Source: Oscillospiraceae bacterium
GTDB lineage: Bacteria > Bacillota > Clostridia > Oscillospirales > Oscillospiraceae
Assembly (NCBI GenBank): GCA_022800665.1
Contig: JAAWQS010000010.1
Location: forward strand, 1-52,852
Length of the DNA: 52,852 nucleotides
Direction of reading: 5' to 3'
The first letter of the stretch is position 1. Each line of letters opens with the position of its first letter. Of the stretch, positions 42,904 through 49,476 are shown piece by piece. The notes below the pieces were generated by a model. The model made no database searches, was not told the origin of the DNA, and saw only the letters and a program-made list of their open reading frames with translations. The translations under genes were made by a program, and so were the position numbers.

Positions 42904-44220
42904 TTACTTGGTAGAATTGATATTGGTGATGATTGCTTTCACCGTTCCCGCATAGTTGACGTCGGTTTTCATCTTTTTTTCGACTTTGCCGATGGAGTTA
43001 AGCACAGTGGAGTGGTCCCGTCCGCCGAAGACCTGTCCTGTTTCGTCCAGGGACAGGCTGGTCATACGTCGGATCAGGTACATAGCGATTTGGCGGGCGT
43101 TGAGGCAGTCCCGGTTGCGGGAGGGTCCTTTGATCTGGTCTTCTTCGATTCGGAAGTAACGGCAGATTTCCCGGAGGATTGTCTCCGGCGTGATAATGAA
43201 TTCGTTGGATTTGCTCATATCCTGGATAGCGCGGTCCACCGTCTCCCGGTCGATGGAGATACCGCCGTCCAAATCGCGGAAAGCCTTGATTTTTTTGACG
43301 GTTCCTTCCAGCTGCCGAACGTTTGCGGTAATCTGGGTAGCGATATAGTGAGCGGTGTCGTCTGGGATGATGAAACCCAGCTGCGCCGCCTTGTTTTTCA
43401 GAATAGCAATTCTGGTTTCCAGGGTCGGCGGCTGCACGTCAGCCATCAGGCCCCACTCGAAACGGGTGCGGAGGCGGTCGTCCAGCTGCGCCATTTCGTG
43501 GGGAGGCCGGTCGGAGGTGAGGACGATTTGTTTTTTACTCTCATAGAGGGTGTTGAACGTGTGGAAAAATTCGTTCTGGGTCTCGACTTTGCCCGCAACA
43601 AATTGAATATCGTCTACCAGCATCAGGTCCGCTTCCCGGTACTTGGTACGGAAGTCCCCCGCTTTGCCGGAGCGGACGGAATCAATAAAATCGTTAATAA
43701 ATTCATCGCCTTTGATGTACAGAATCCGGCAGTTGGGACTGTTTTGTCGGATTACATGGGCAATTGCATACAGCAGGTGAGTTTTTCCAAGGCCGGAGTC
43801 CCCGTAAATAAACAGGGGATTGTAGTGCTGGCCGGGTGCGTCGGCGACGGCGCGGGCGGCGGAACAAGCCAGACGGTTGGACGGACCGATGACGAAGGTA
43901 TCGAAAGTAAATTCGTTGCTGTCCATCATAGACTGGGGCTTTTGTTCTTCTTGGTTCTGGTAGCTGGCCAGCCCGGCGTCGTCCAGAAGCCTGACGGTCA
44001 TGTCGGTGGAAAAGATATCCTTTAAGCTGGCCTCGATGTTAGGGAGGAAACGGTCCTGAATATTGGTACGTTTGAATGTGTTTGGACAGTGGAGTACCAG
44101 GTGATTTCCCTCCAGGGCCACGACAGTTGTGTCATCGAACCAGGTTTTGATTGTCGTCTCCGACAAGTCGTCCCGCAGTCTGGTCAAAATCATGGACCAG
44201 ATATCGGAAACAGATTGCAT
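42904..44220 (-). CDS. dnaA: Chromosomal replication initiator DnaA
   Basis: 438 residues. N-terminal DnaB-interaction domain, short linker (about 85-100), AAA+ domain with Walker A GDSGLGKTHLL (140-150) and MLVDDIQF, and the DNA-binding domain with the signature GGRDHSTVLNSI. It opens oriC just downstream of its own gene. A clear promoter lies 43-71 bp upstream of the ATG. Confidence 0.98.
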   Translation of the reverse strand: MQSVSDIWSMILTRLRDDLSETTIKTWFDDTTVVALEGNHLVLHCPNTFKRTNIQDRFLPNIEASLKDIFSTDMTVRLLDDAGLASYQNQEEQKPQSMMDSNEFTFDTFVIGPSNRLACSAARAVADAPGQHYNPLFIYGDSGLGKTHLLYAIAHVIRQNSPNCRILYIKGDEFINDFIDSVRSGKAGDFRTKYREADLMLVDDIQFVAGKVETQNEFFHTFNTLYESKKQIVLTSDRPPHEMAQLDDRLRTRFEWGLMADVQPPTLETRIAILKNKAAQLGFIIPDDTAHYIATQITANVRQLEGTVKKIKAFRDLDGGISIDRETVDRAIQDMSKSNEFIITPETILREICRYFRIEEDQIKGPSRNRDCLNARQIAMYLIRRMTSLSLDETGQVFGGRDHSTVLNSIGKVEKKMKTDVNYAGTVKAIITNINSTK

Positions 44221-44262
44221 AGATGTCCTCCCTTTCTCTCTTAGTCATAAAGTTTCAGAATC

Positions 44263-44291
44263 AGTATAGCAGAAAATAGGGAATAATGCAA
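44263..44291 (-). promoter_or_regulatory. dnaA promoter
   Basis: Minus strand: TTGCAT (44286-44291), 17 bp, TATACT (44263-44268). A weak DnaA-box-like TTTCCACA lies about 30 bp upstream (44323-44330), possibly autoregulatory. Confidence 0.75.
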
Positions 44292-44351
44292 TTGACACTT
44301 ATTCTAATAAAATGACTTTTGCTTTCCACAGGGAAGGGAGAAATTGTTCTA

Positions 44352-45206
44352 TTATACCAGCAGGGCGTCCAGGTCTGAGACGGTCAGTCCGGGCTGGAGG
44401 GCGAGATTGATGCCGTAGGCGATTATTTTAGACAGTTTTTTTATTTTTTCGTCAATGGCGTCCGGGGTGAGGAAGAACCCGTTTCGTGGTGGATTTCCAC
44501 AATCGTCCGTCAAATCGTGGATAATGGTCTCAAGGCTGACCACGGTAGGCACGCCTACGGAGATGACTGGCACGCCCAGCGTCTCCCGGTTAAGGGCCAT
44601 CCGGTGGTTACCCACGCCGCTGCCGGGGACAAGTCCGGTGTCGGAGAGCTGCACGGACTGGCAGAGCCGGTCCAGGCTCCGCGCCGCCAGCGCATCCACC
44701 ACGATCACCGCCGCCGGTTTCATATGCTCCGCCACGCCCCGCACCCATTCCGCGGCCTCCAGCCCCGTGGTCCCCAGGACCCCGCCGCTGAGAGCCGCTG
44801 TCTCCCGTAGCTGGGGCAGGACATTTTTCAGGTGCCGGGTAATCAGCAGGTGGTCCATGCACCGGGGACCCAGCGCGTCCGGCGTCATAGCCGGGTTTCC
44901 CAGGCCGGCAACCAGCGCCGGGCCTTCCTCCGGGAGGAGCGGCTCCAGCAGCTCTGCCACCGCTCCAGCGGCTTCCTGGAGGCCCTCCGGCCCCTGACAG
45001 CGGCTCACGTCCAGGGTCAGGTATGTTCCCTGGGGTTTTTGCAGCGCCGCTGCCCCCTCGTTATCCACAATCTCCACCCGCGTCAGTGGAAAACCCCGCA
45101 GCGTTTCTTCGCGGGCAATCACCCCTTTCAGCTCCGAGGTCTCCCCCGCGCTCTCCTTCCAGCAGGCGTGGGCTTCCATCGCCAGGTCGGTACGAATCAT
45201 CCGCAT
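44352..45206 (-). CDS. gpr: Germination protease (spore endopeptidase GPR)
   Basis: 284 residues. The N-terminal IRTDLAMEA is the propeptide-cleavage region, and GLGNPAMTPDALGP, GTTGLEAAEWVRG and VDALAARS are conserved GPR stretches. GPR is made in the forespore as a zymogen and degrades small acid-soluble proteins at germination. Its presence marks a spore former. It lies divergent from rpsT, as in many Clostridia, but here directly upstream of dnaA where rpmH is usually found. Shorter than the Bacillus protein (about 370) as is usual in this group. Confidence 0.93.
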   Translation of the reverse strand: MRMIRTDLAMEAHACWKESAGETSELKGVIAREETLRGFPLTRVEIVDNEGAAALQKPQGTYLTLDVSRCQGPEGLQEAAGAVAELLEPLLPEEGPALVAGLGNPAMTPDALGPRCMDHLLITRHLKNVLPQLRETAALSGGVLGTTGLEAAEWVRGVAEHMKPAAVIVVDALAARSLDRLCQSVQLSDTGLVPGSGVGNHRMALNRETLGVPVISVGVPTVVSLETIIHDLTDDCGNPPRNGFFLTPDAIDEKIKKLSKIIAYGINLALQPGLTVSDLDALLV

Positions 45207-45314
45207 AAATTGTGCCGCTCCCTTCCAAATCCTACTAAATCTTGTACTTCTCTCCTATTTTTTCCGGGGCTAAGGGAAATATGTAAAAAAATTAGAGAAA
45301 ATTAAAAAAATTCC

Positions 45315-45343
45315 TTGCATTTTTTATCAAACCGTGATAAAAT
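45315..45343 (+). promoter_or_regulatory. rpsT promoter
   Basis: TTGCAT (45315-45320), 17 bp, TAAAAT (45338-45343), in AT-rich DNA. The leader of about 57 bp contains two purine-rich stretches before the ribosome site. Confidence 0.7.
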
Positions 45344-45406
45344 ACATTTCTGCGTGGGGAGGTTGAAAAAACCGTCCCATAGCTCCCATTGGAGGAGGTG
45401 TTTGGT

Positions 45407-45670
45407 TTGCCGAATATTAAGTCTGCTAAGAAACGTGTGCTGGTGGCGCGTGTCCGCAACGCCCGCAATAAGGCTGAGAGATCCGCCATGAAAACCGCCC
45501 TGAAAAAGTTTGAGGCCGCTGCCGCTGATGGCAATCGCACCGAGGCCGAGGGCGCATACAAGGTCGCGGTCAAGGCGGTTGACAAGGCCGCTGCCAAGGG
45601 CATTCTGCACAGAAATAACGCTGCGCACAAAAAGAGCGCAATGACTTTGAAGCTCAACCAAATGAACTGA
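45407..45670 (+). CDS. rpsT: 30S ribosomal protein S20
   Basis: 87 residues from a TTG at 45407: the family always starts PNIKSAKKR right after the initiator, and GGAGGAGGTG lies 6 bp upstream. A frame start at 45389 would lie inside the ribosome site. The body, RNARNKAERSAMKTALKKFE, is the standard S20 helix. A terminator follows. E. coli rpsT also uses TTG, where it matters for autogenous control. Confidence 0.96.
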   Translation: MPNIKSAKKRVLVARVRNARNKAERSAMKTALKKFEAAAADGNRTEAEGAYKVAVKAVDKAAAKGILHRNNAAHKKSAMTLKLNQMN

Positions 45671-45700
45671 AAAAAACCACCCTGTAAAGGGTGGTTTTTT
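45671..45700 (+). terminator. rpsT terminator
   Basis: ACCACCCT and AGGGTGGT form an 8-bp stem with a GTAA loop, followed by TTTTTT on the plus strand and by an A/T mirror on the other side, so it can also stop the minus-strand gene at 45727. Confidence 0.9.
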
Positions 45701-45726
45701 CTGTCTTTTGTGGAAATGCCGCCGGT

Positions 45727-45948
45727 TCAGCCGCGCAGCAGCTCCACAATCCGGCGCACCAGTTCCTGTGCGACGGCGATGTCTTCCAGGTGTTTCTCCG
45801 CGATGTGCTCCGCACGCGCCCTCTGCCTTCCCTTCATTTGAAGAAGGGATGCCGCGTCGTGCTCGCAGTAAATAGCCCAGGAGGTCAGTATATTCAGGAG
45901 GCGGTCGGTCTGGTATGGGGTCAGCTCGATTGTTAGATTTCTGTCCAT
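45727..45948 (-). CDS. Small hypothetical protein
   Basis: 73 residues from the ATG at 45948; a longer frame upstream is repeat-like and unsupported. Mostly helical: LTPYQTDRLLNILTSWAIY then EKHLEDIAVAQELVRRIVELL, with no membrane segment. It ends 27 bp from the rpsT terminator. I do not recognise a family. Confidence 0.55.
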   Translation of the reverse strand: MDRNLTIELTPYQTDRLLNILTSWAIYCEHDAASLLQMKGRQRARAEHIAEKHLEDIAVAQELVRRIVELLRG

Positions 45949-45991
45949 GGGGTCCCCCCTTTTGTGTCCCCCTCTTTGCGCGCAGTTGAAA

Positions 45992-46117
45992 CAAGGGCTC
46001 CCCTTGTCGGGGAGCCTCGGCCTCTGTAAGGCTGAAAGAGAGGGGTTATATATTCTCGCCGGGTCTCCCCAGGAGCGGACAGGGCCGTCCCCCGCCCGCT
46101 CTGGAGTTTCCCGCCGA
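45992..46117. repeat. Palindromic repeat-like intergenic element
   Basis: GGCTCCCC (45996-46003) pairs with GGGGAGCC (46009-46016) over a TTGTC loop. A second small hairpin (CGGCCT/AGGCTG, about 46018-46034) follows, and then a longer imperfect inverted repeat (about 46058-46117). The first two resemble the GGCTCCCC...GGGGAGC...GAGAGGG palindromes scattered in Oscillospiraceae genomes (from memory). Only one copy is in this window. Confidence 0.45.
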
Positions 46118-46210
46118 GACAAACAAGAAAGCGGTGCAGGAATAATCCCACACCGCATGTATTTACAGACACAAAGTCCCTTCTGCCAGTTGGAAAACCG
46201 TTTCGCCCTA

Positions 46211-46239
46211 TTGCAAACAACGGACGAGTTTGGTATAAT
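46211..46239 (+). promoter_or_regulatory. Strong promoter of the small RNA
   Basis: TTGCAA (46211-46216), exactly 17 bp, TATAAT (46234-46239) with an extended TGG (46231-46233). It is the best sigma-A promoter in the window, yet no protein follows. Confidence 0.8.
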
Positions 46240-46245
46240 GGGGAC

Positions 46246-46337
46246 CAGGGTGCAGCAAATGCTGTTGTGTAGGAGGTTCTGTCTCCTGCATAGGGGTATG
46301 GGGAACCCGCATTCCTCATGCCCTGCCTTTTTTATTT
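46246..46337 (+). ncRNA. Small RNA candidate, about 90 nt, three hairpins
   Basis: Between the promoter and a terminator the predicted transcript folds as: hairpin 1 (46253-46257/46260-46264), hairpin 2 with 8 bp (46268-46275/46283-46290), and a 13-bp terminator stem with one bulge (46292-46305/46312-46324, loop CCCGCA) followed by a U-rich tail at 46328-46337. No start codon with ribosome site lies inside. It does not carry the SRP RNA GGAAG core or a T-box, and is too short for 6S RNA. Family unknown. Confidence 0.6.
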
Positions 46338-46431
46338 GTCTCGTTGTCCCTATCATACCACTTTTTCTTTGGGATGACAAGTCTTTTGTGAAATATTTTC
46401 AACGTTGGTTCCTTGAAATTCTACTTGCATA

Positions 46432-46614
46432 AATTTCAATTAGCGTAGATGCTTTGTTCAACAAATTGGAGTCGGAAACATGACATTCGCCTTTACGCCG
46501 CAATTCCAAAAACATTTTAAGAGGCTAACCATCCAGGAAAAGAAGCAGTTAAAAAGCAAATTGACGCAATTAGCAGAAAATCCTTTTCATCCCTCGCTCC
46601 ATACAAATATATAA
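46432..46614 (+). pseudogene. Remnant of a RelE/ParE-type toxin-antitoxin pair
   Basis: ATG at 46480 opens a 44-residue frame (MTFAFTPQFQKHFKRL, then KLTQLAENPFHPSLHT) that matches the first half of RelE/YafQ-like toxins and then stops at 46614. The previous frame ends VDALFNKLESET with its TGA overlapping the toxin ATG by 4 bp, exactly as antitoxin and toxin genes overlap; that frame is open only from a stop near 46431. So both genes are cut, the antitoxin at its start and the toxin at its end. Non-functional. Confidence 0.6.
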
Positions 46615-46636
46615 ACAAAGCGAGGAATTTTTGTGG

Positions 46637-46675
46637 AAAACCCGGCTGTCTCATATACCGAGACAACCGGGTTTT
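46637..46675. terminator. Terminator of the 48.4-kb membrane protein gene
   Basis: A 16-base arm (46637-46652) pairs with 46660-46675 with one mismatch, loop ATATACC; A and T runs flank it so it can work both ways. It lies 20 bp after the stop of the minus-strand gene. Confidence 0.85.
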
Positions 46676-46694
46676 GACAGCAAAGTCTGCTATT

Positions 46695-48416
46695 TTACCG
46701 TTTTTCCACGGAAAGCGCGCTCAGAATACTGCCTTCGCCAGGGTGATAGGAAACGGAAACCTGGTCGCCGTTGCTGAGAATCACCACGCCCGGCGCGTCT
46801 GCCGCGCTGATGGCGTAATAGACGTCGCTGCCGATGAGCTTGATATAATAGACGGTGTTGCCGTTGAGCACGGCGGTGCGGAGATCAGCAATTGTCCCCT
46901 CTATCGTTTCTGCGCCGCTGGCGCCTGTGCCGGAGGCAATGCCGTTTTGACTGAGCATAGCCGCATAGTTTTTCTCGCACTCCGCCACGGTGTCGCCGGT
47001 CGCCACAATCTGGTATTGCTGCACGTTGACCATAGCGTATTTCTTCACCAGCTGCGCCTGATCCTTCATCGCCATAAAGTAGGTGGGCTGACCGCCGATG
47101 TTCAGCAGCAGCGGGAAGGTTGCTTTGTACCGCAGGTTTTGCAGCTCACCCTCTGCGCTGTCCACAGCGGAATATTCGGTTGCACCGGCGCAGGAGTAGT
47201 ATTTGCTCTCCTTGGTCCGCTGATTGGTCAACAGGAAGCCGATGTTGGACTGATCGCCGCCGGTAGAGGTGATGCCGGTATAGATATAGACGTCGTCCTC
47301 CAGGGCGATATAATTGTAGCCAGCCGTAGTGATAGTGACGTCCTTCTGTCCGAACAGGGAGTTGAAAAAGCCGTTGTGATACATGCCGTAATAGTTGTAC
47401 TGCTGGATAATCAGGTCCGCGGAATACAGATTATCCACCCAGGCGGGGACCTCCTCGTAATACTGGCTCTCGCCGGTAATAGCGTTCACCAGCACCGCGC
47501 CCCGCACGTCCGTGCCGCCGAACAGACCGATAGTCCGCACCAGCTTCGGGCAGATCCAGTAGGGCGTCCCCTCCTCGTCTACCTCCATCACCGGCTGGGA
47601 GAAAAGGTAGGTGGGATAGTGGAAGCGGAGGTGGCGGTAGAGGTTGCGGCCCAGGTGTTCGGCGGTGGTGTACTTGATGCCCTCCTGGAGCCGGACCAGC
47701 TCCACGTTCTGCGTCACCATGTCGATCACCAGATAGGCGGGCAGGCCGTCGGACCGGTTGGTGAACCACTTGATGAGGTCCGCATACATGAGCGTGGCAA
47801 TCCGCACGGGACGGCCTTTGTAGTTGATCTGGGTGTAGTCGTCCACCACCTCGAACTGACTGACCATATCGCTCAGCTCTCCCAGCTTCCGGTCTCCCAG
47901 CCGCTCGGCGGAATCCCGGTCCAGCATGGGAATCTGGTCATAGGAGATTTCGTCCACCTCGGCGGCAAAGTCGCCCGCCTCAATGTTCAGCAGCTTGGAG
48001 TATGCGCCGGCCCGGAAGATGACGCTGCCCATCAGGGAGCCAATCACCGCCGTGACCAGCAGGGCGACCGCCACAAACAGGGGTATGGCGCACTGCTTTT
48101 TTAAGAATTTGAGGTAGTGCCTTACCCCCTGGCCCTGGAAGCCGGAGGTCAAAATAGCGCAGAAGCAGTAGGTGAGGCACAGCAGCAGGACAAAGGTGTG
48201 GAAATCGGGGGATTGGAGATTGATGGGCGGCAGTTCTAAATAGAAGTAGACGAAGCCCACCAGAACAGTGACCCCCAGATTGATGAGGATGCGCGTTACA
48301 GGACTGCCCACAGGTTTACGGGGTTTTCTCTGTTTAGGCGGACGGTTTTGGGACGGCGCCCCGCTGTTGAAGCCTTCCCACTGGAAGCCGCCTGCATCGG
48401 AACCGGAAAATGGCAT
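46695..48416 (-). CDS. Large membrane-anchored protein of unknown function
   Basis: 573 residues; AAGGAG 8 bp before the ATG. A cytoplasmic tail rich in Pro, Gln, Arg and Lys (1-38) precedes three membrane segments (about 40-60, 72-91, 110-134). The remaining 440 residues should be outside the cell (or inside if topology is reversed). They contain repeated aromatic-rich patches such as YWICPKLVRTIG, AVLVNAITGES and GYNYIALEDDVYIYTG, which suggests PepSY-like or beta-rich modules. No catalytic motif is evident. It has its own promoter and terminator. I do not recognise the family. Confidence 0.8.
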   Translation of the reverse strand: MPFSGSDAGGFQWEGFNSGAPSQNRPPKQRKPRKPVGSPVTRILINLGVTVLVGFVYFYLELPPINLQSPDFHTFVLLLCLTYCFCAILTSGFQGQGVRHYLKFLKKQCAIPLFVAVALLVTAVIGSLMGSVIFRAGAYSKLLNIEAGDFAAEVDEISYDQIPMLDRDSAERLGDRKLGELSDMVSQFEVVDDYTQINYKGRPVRIATLMYADLIKWFTNRSDGLPAYLVIDMVTQNVELVRLQEGIKYTTAEHLGRNLYRHLRFHYPTYLFSQPVMEVDEEGTPYWICPKLVRTIGLFGGTDVRGAVLVNAITGESQYYEEVPAWVDNLYSADLIIQQYNYYGMYHNGFFNSLFGQKDVTITTAGYNYIALEDDVYIYTGITSTGGDQSNIGFLLTNQRTKESKYYSCAGATEYSAVDSAEGELQNLRYKATFPLLLNIGGQPTYFMAMKDQAQLVKKYAMVNVQQYQIVATGDTVAECEKNYAAMLSQNGIASGTGASGAETIEGTIADLRTAVLNGNTVYYIKLIGSDVYYAISAADAPGVVILSNGDQVSVSYHPGEGSILSALSVEKR

Positions 48417-48452
48417 TACATGCTCCTTTCTTTCTCATCGGGAGATAAGCGT

Positions 48453-48478
48453 ACAAGGGCCGCGGGAGCGGCCCTTGT
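48453..48478 (-). promoter_or_regulatory. Leader hairpin
   Basis: ACAAGGGCCGC (48453-48463) and GCGGCCCTTGT (48468-48478) form a perfect 11-bp stem with a GGGA loop, in the 5' leader of the 48416 gene and downstream of the 48537 gene. No T tract follows, so it is a weak terminator or RNA stabiliser. Confidence 0.5.
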
Positions 48479-48482
48479 CTAT

Positions 48483-48511
48483 AGTTTACCCTATTTTTAC
48501 CATAATAGCAA
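48483..48511 (-). promoter_or_regulatory. Promoter of the 48416 gene
   Basis: Minus strand: TTGCTA (48506-48511), 17 bp, TAAACT (48483-48488), about 67 bp before the ATG and upstream of the leader hairpin. Confidence 0.5.
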
Positions 48512-48536
48512 GCAGATTTTCCCCGGCGGGGTTCAC

Positions 48537-49187
48537 TCATGCGGCGAACGCCTCGTCGGAGAATCTGCGCCAGCGTTTGACGCAGACCAGTGCGCCGGTG
48601 ACTGTCAGCGCGGCCCCCAGAGCGAAGCCAATCCGGACTGCCGTAAAGCTGCACGGCTCGATCATCAAGAAGGTCCCCATAGCGGCGATATCCTGGGGGG
48701 TATAATCATAGTAGTCCTCCAATTCCTCCTGGAACCAGCCGGACAGCTCCTCGTCCATCACCGCCACGCGGGCATCCAGCACAAGCTCCGCCGACGGCTC
48801 CGGACCGTCAGCCGTGGTCAGGTATTCATACGTTTCCTCCACCAGCCGGTCCGCCGCGCCGGCGTTGCTGGCGCCGATGGACAGTCCCGCGCAGCCGTCG
48901 CCGCAGGGGAGGACATAGTAATACCGGGAAGTTTTTTTCGGGGTGCGGGAGTTGTTGGATTTGTCCTCCTGCCAGGTCTCCTCCAGAGCAAAGGCATCCA
49001 ATAAGAAGGGTACCTGCCCCTTTACCCGGTCTCCCGCCTCCAGTCCGCCATCAGCAACTGCATCGTCAAAGGTTTTGGGGCTTTTGAAGGAAATCAGCAG
49101 GTCGCTGGAAGTGGAAACAAGGATCATAATGCCCGCCAGCATAAGAAGAATGCCTGTCCTGCTGAGCTTCTGAAAAAATGTACCCAT
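48537..49187 (-). CDS. Membrane protein of unknown function
   Basis: 216 residues from the ATG at 49187, which has AGGAGG 12 bp upstream; an ATG at 49214 with a weaker site would add nine residues. Two membrane segments, near the N-terminus (about 10-28) and near the C-terminus (about 180-202), enclose an extracytoplasmic domain of about 150 residues with the cysteine pair in LPCGDGCAG. That topology is found in small transporter-like or sensor proteins. Family not recognised. Own promoter at 49271-49299. Confidence 0.75.
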   Translation of the reverse strand: MGTFFQKLSRTGILLMLAGIMILVSTSSDLLISFKSPKTFDDAVADGGLEAGDRVKGQVPFLLDAFALEETWQEDKSNNSRTPKKTSRYYYVLPCGDGCAGLSIGASNAGAADRLVEETYEYLTTADGPEPSAELVLDARVAVMDEELSGWFQEELEDYYDYTPQDIAAMGTFLMIEPCSFTAVRIGFALGAALTVTGALVCVKRWRRFSDEAFAA

Positions 49188-49220
49188 AAAACAATAGTCC
49201 CTCCTGAAATTCATGATAAG

Positions 49221-49260
49221 TTCCCTGTCCAAGCAGACGGGCATCTGGATGGACAGGGAA
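49221..49260 (-). promoter_or_regulatory. Inverted repeat in the leader of the 48537 gene
   Basis: TTCCCTGTCC (49221-49230) and GGACAGGGAA (49251-49260), a perfect 10-bp stem over a 20-base loop that itself contains AGA/TCT. It lies between the promoter and the ribosome site, so it would be transcribed; it could hide or expose the start region, or be an operator. Confidence 0.45.
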
Positions 49261-49270
49261 ATCTTTCCAT

Positions 49271-49299
49271 ATTGTACACGAATATTCTTCTATTTTCAA
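49271..49299 (-). promoter_or_regulatory. Promoter of the 48537 gene
   Basis: Minus strand: TTGAAA (49294-49299), 17 bp, TACAAT (49271-49276), followed within 20 bp by the inverted repeat. Confidence 0.65.
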
Positions 49300-49347
49300 G
49301 AGGAATTTTTGTGTTTTGTTTCCAGTGGGGCATGGCGATTGCCATGT

Positions 49348-49476
49348 TCTTTGATAGTCCAGGGAAAAGAATTCTGCCGTCCGTTTTGGTTCAAATTGTT
49401 CGAAAAATTGTTTATTTCTGACGTAATAATCAATAACCTGTTCCGCCTTGATTTGCTTCCTTATCTTCTGCGTCAT
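49348..49476 (-). pseudogene. GNAT acetyltransferase N-terminal remnant coupled to clpC
   Basis: The clpC stop overlaps an ATG (ATGA at 49473-49476). The new frame begins [18 protein letters not shown] and continues RNKQFFEQFEPKR and FFSLDYQR, which resembles the first 40 residues of RimJ-like GNAT enzymes (helix with RNxxFxxxFEPxR). After about residue 43 the similarity ends, although the frame stays open into the next gene's leader. The acetyl-CoA site is absent. A promoter for the next gene lies where the missing part should be, so this is a truncation. Confidence 0.5.

Noticed and set aside
44221-44351. Second origin element upstream of dnaA
   Set aside because: Only one weak DnaA-box-like match is present; the real cluster lies between dnaA and dnaN.
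45949-46380. Long N-terminal extension of the 73-residue protein at 45727
   Set aside because: The upstream frame crosses palindromic repeats and the small-RNA region and has low-complexity content; the ATG at 45948 explains the conserved-looking part.
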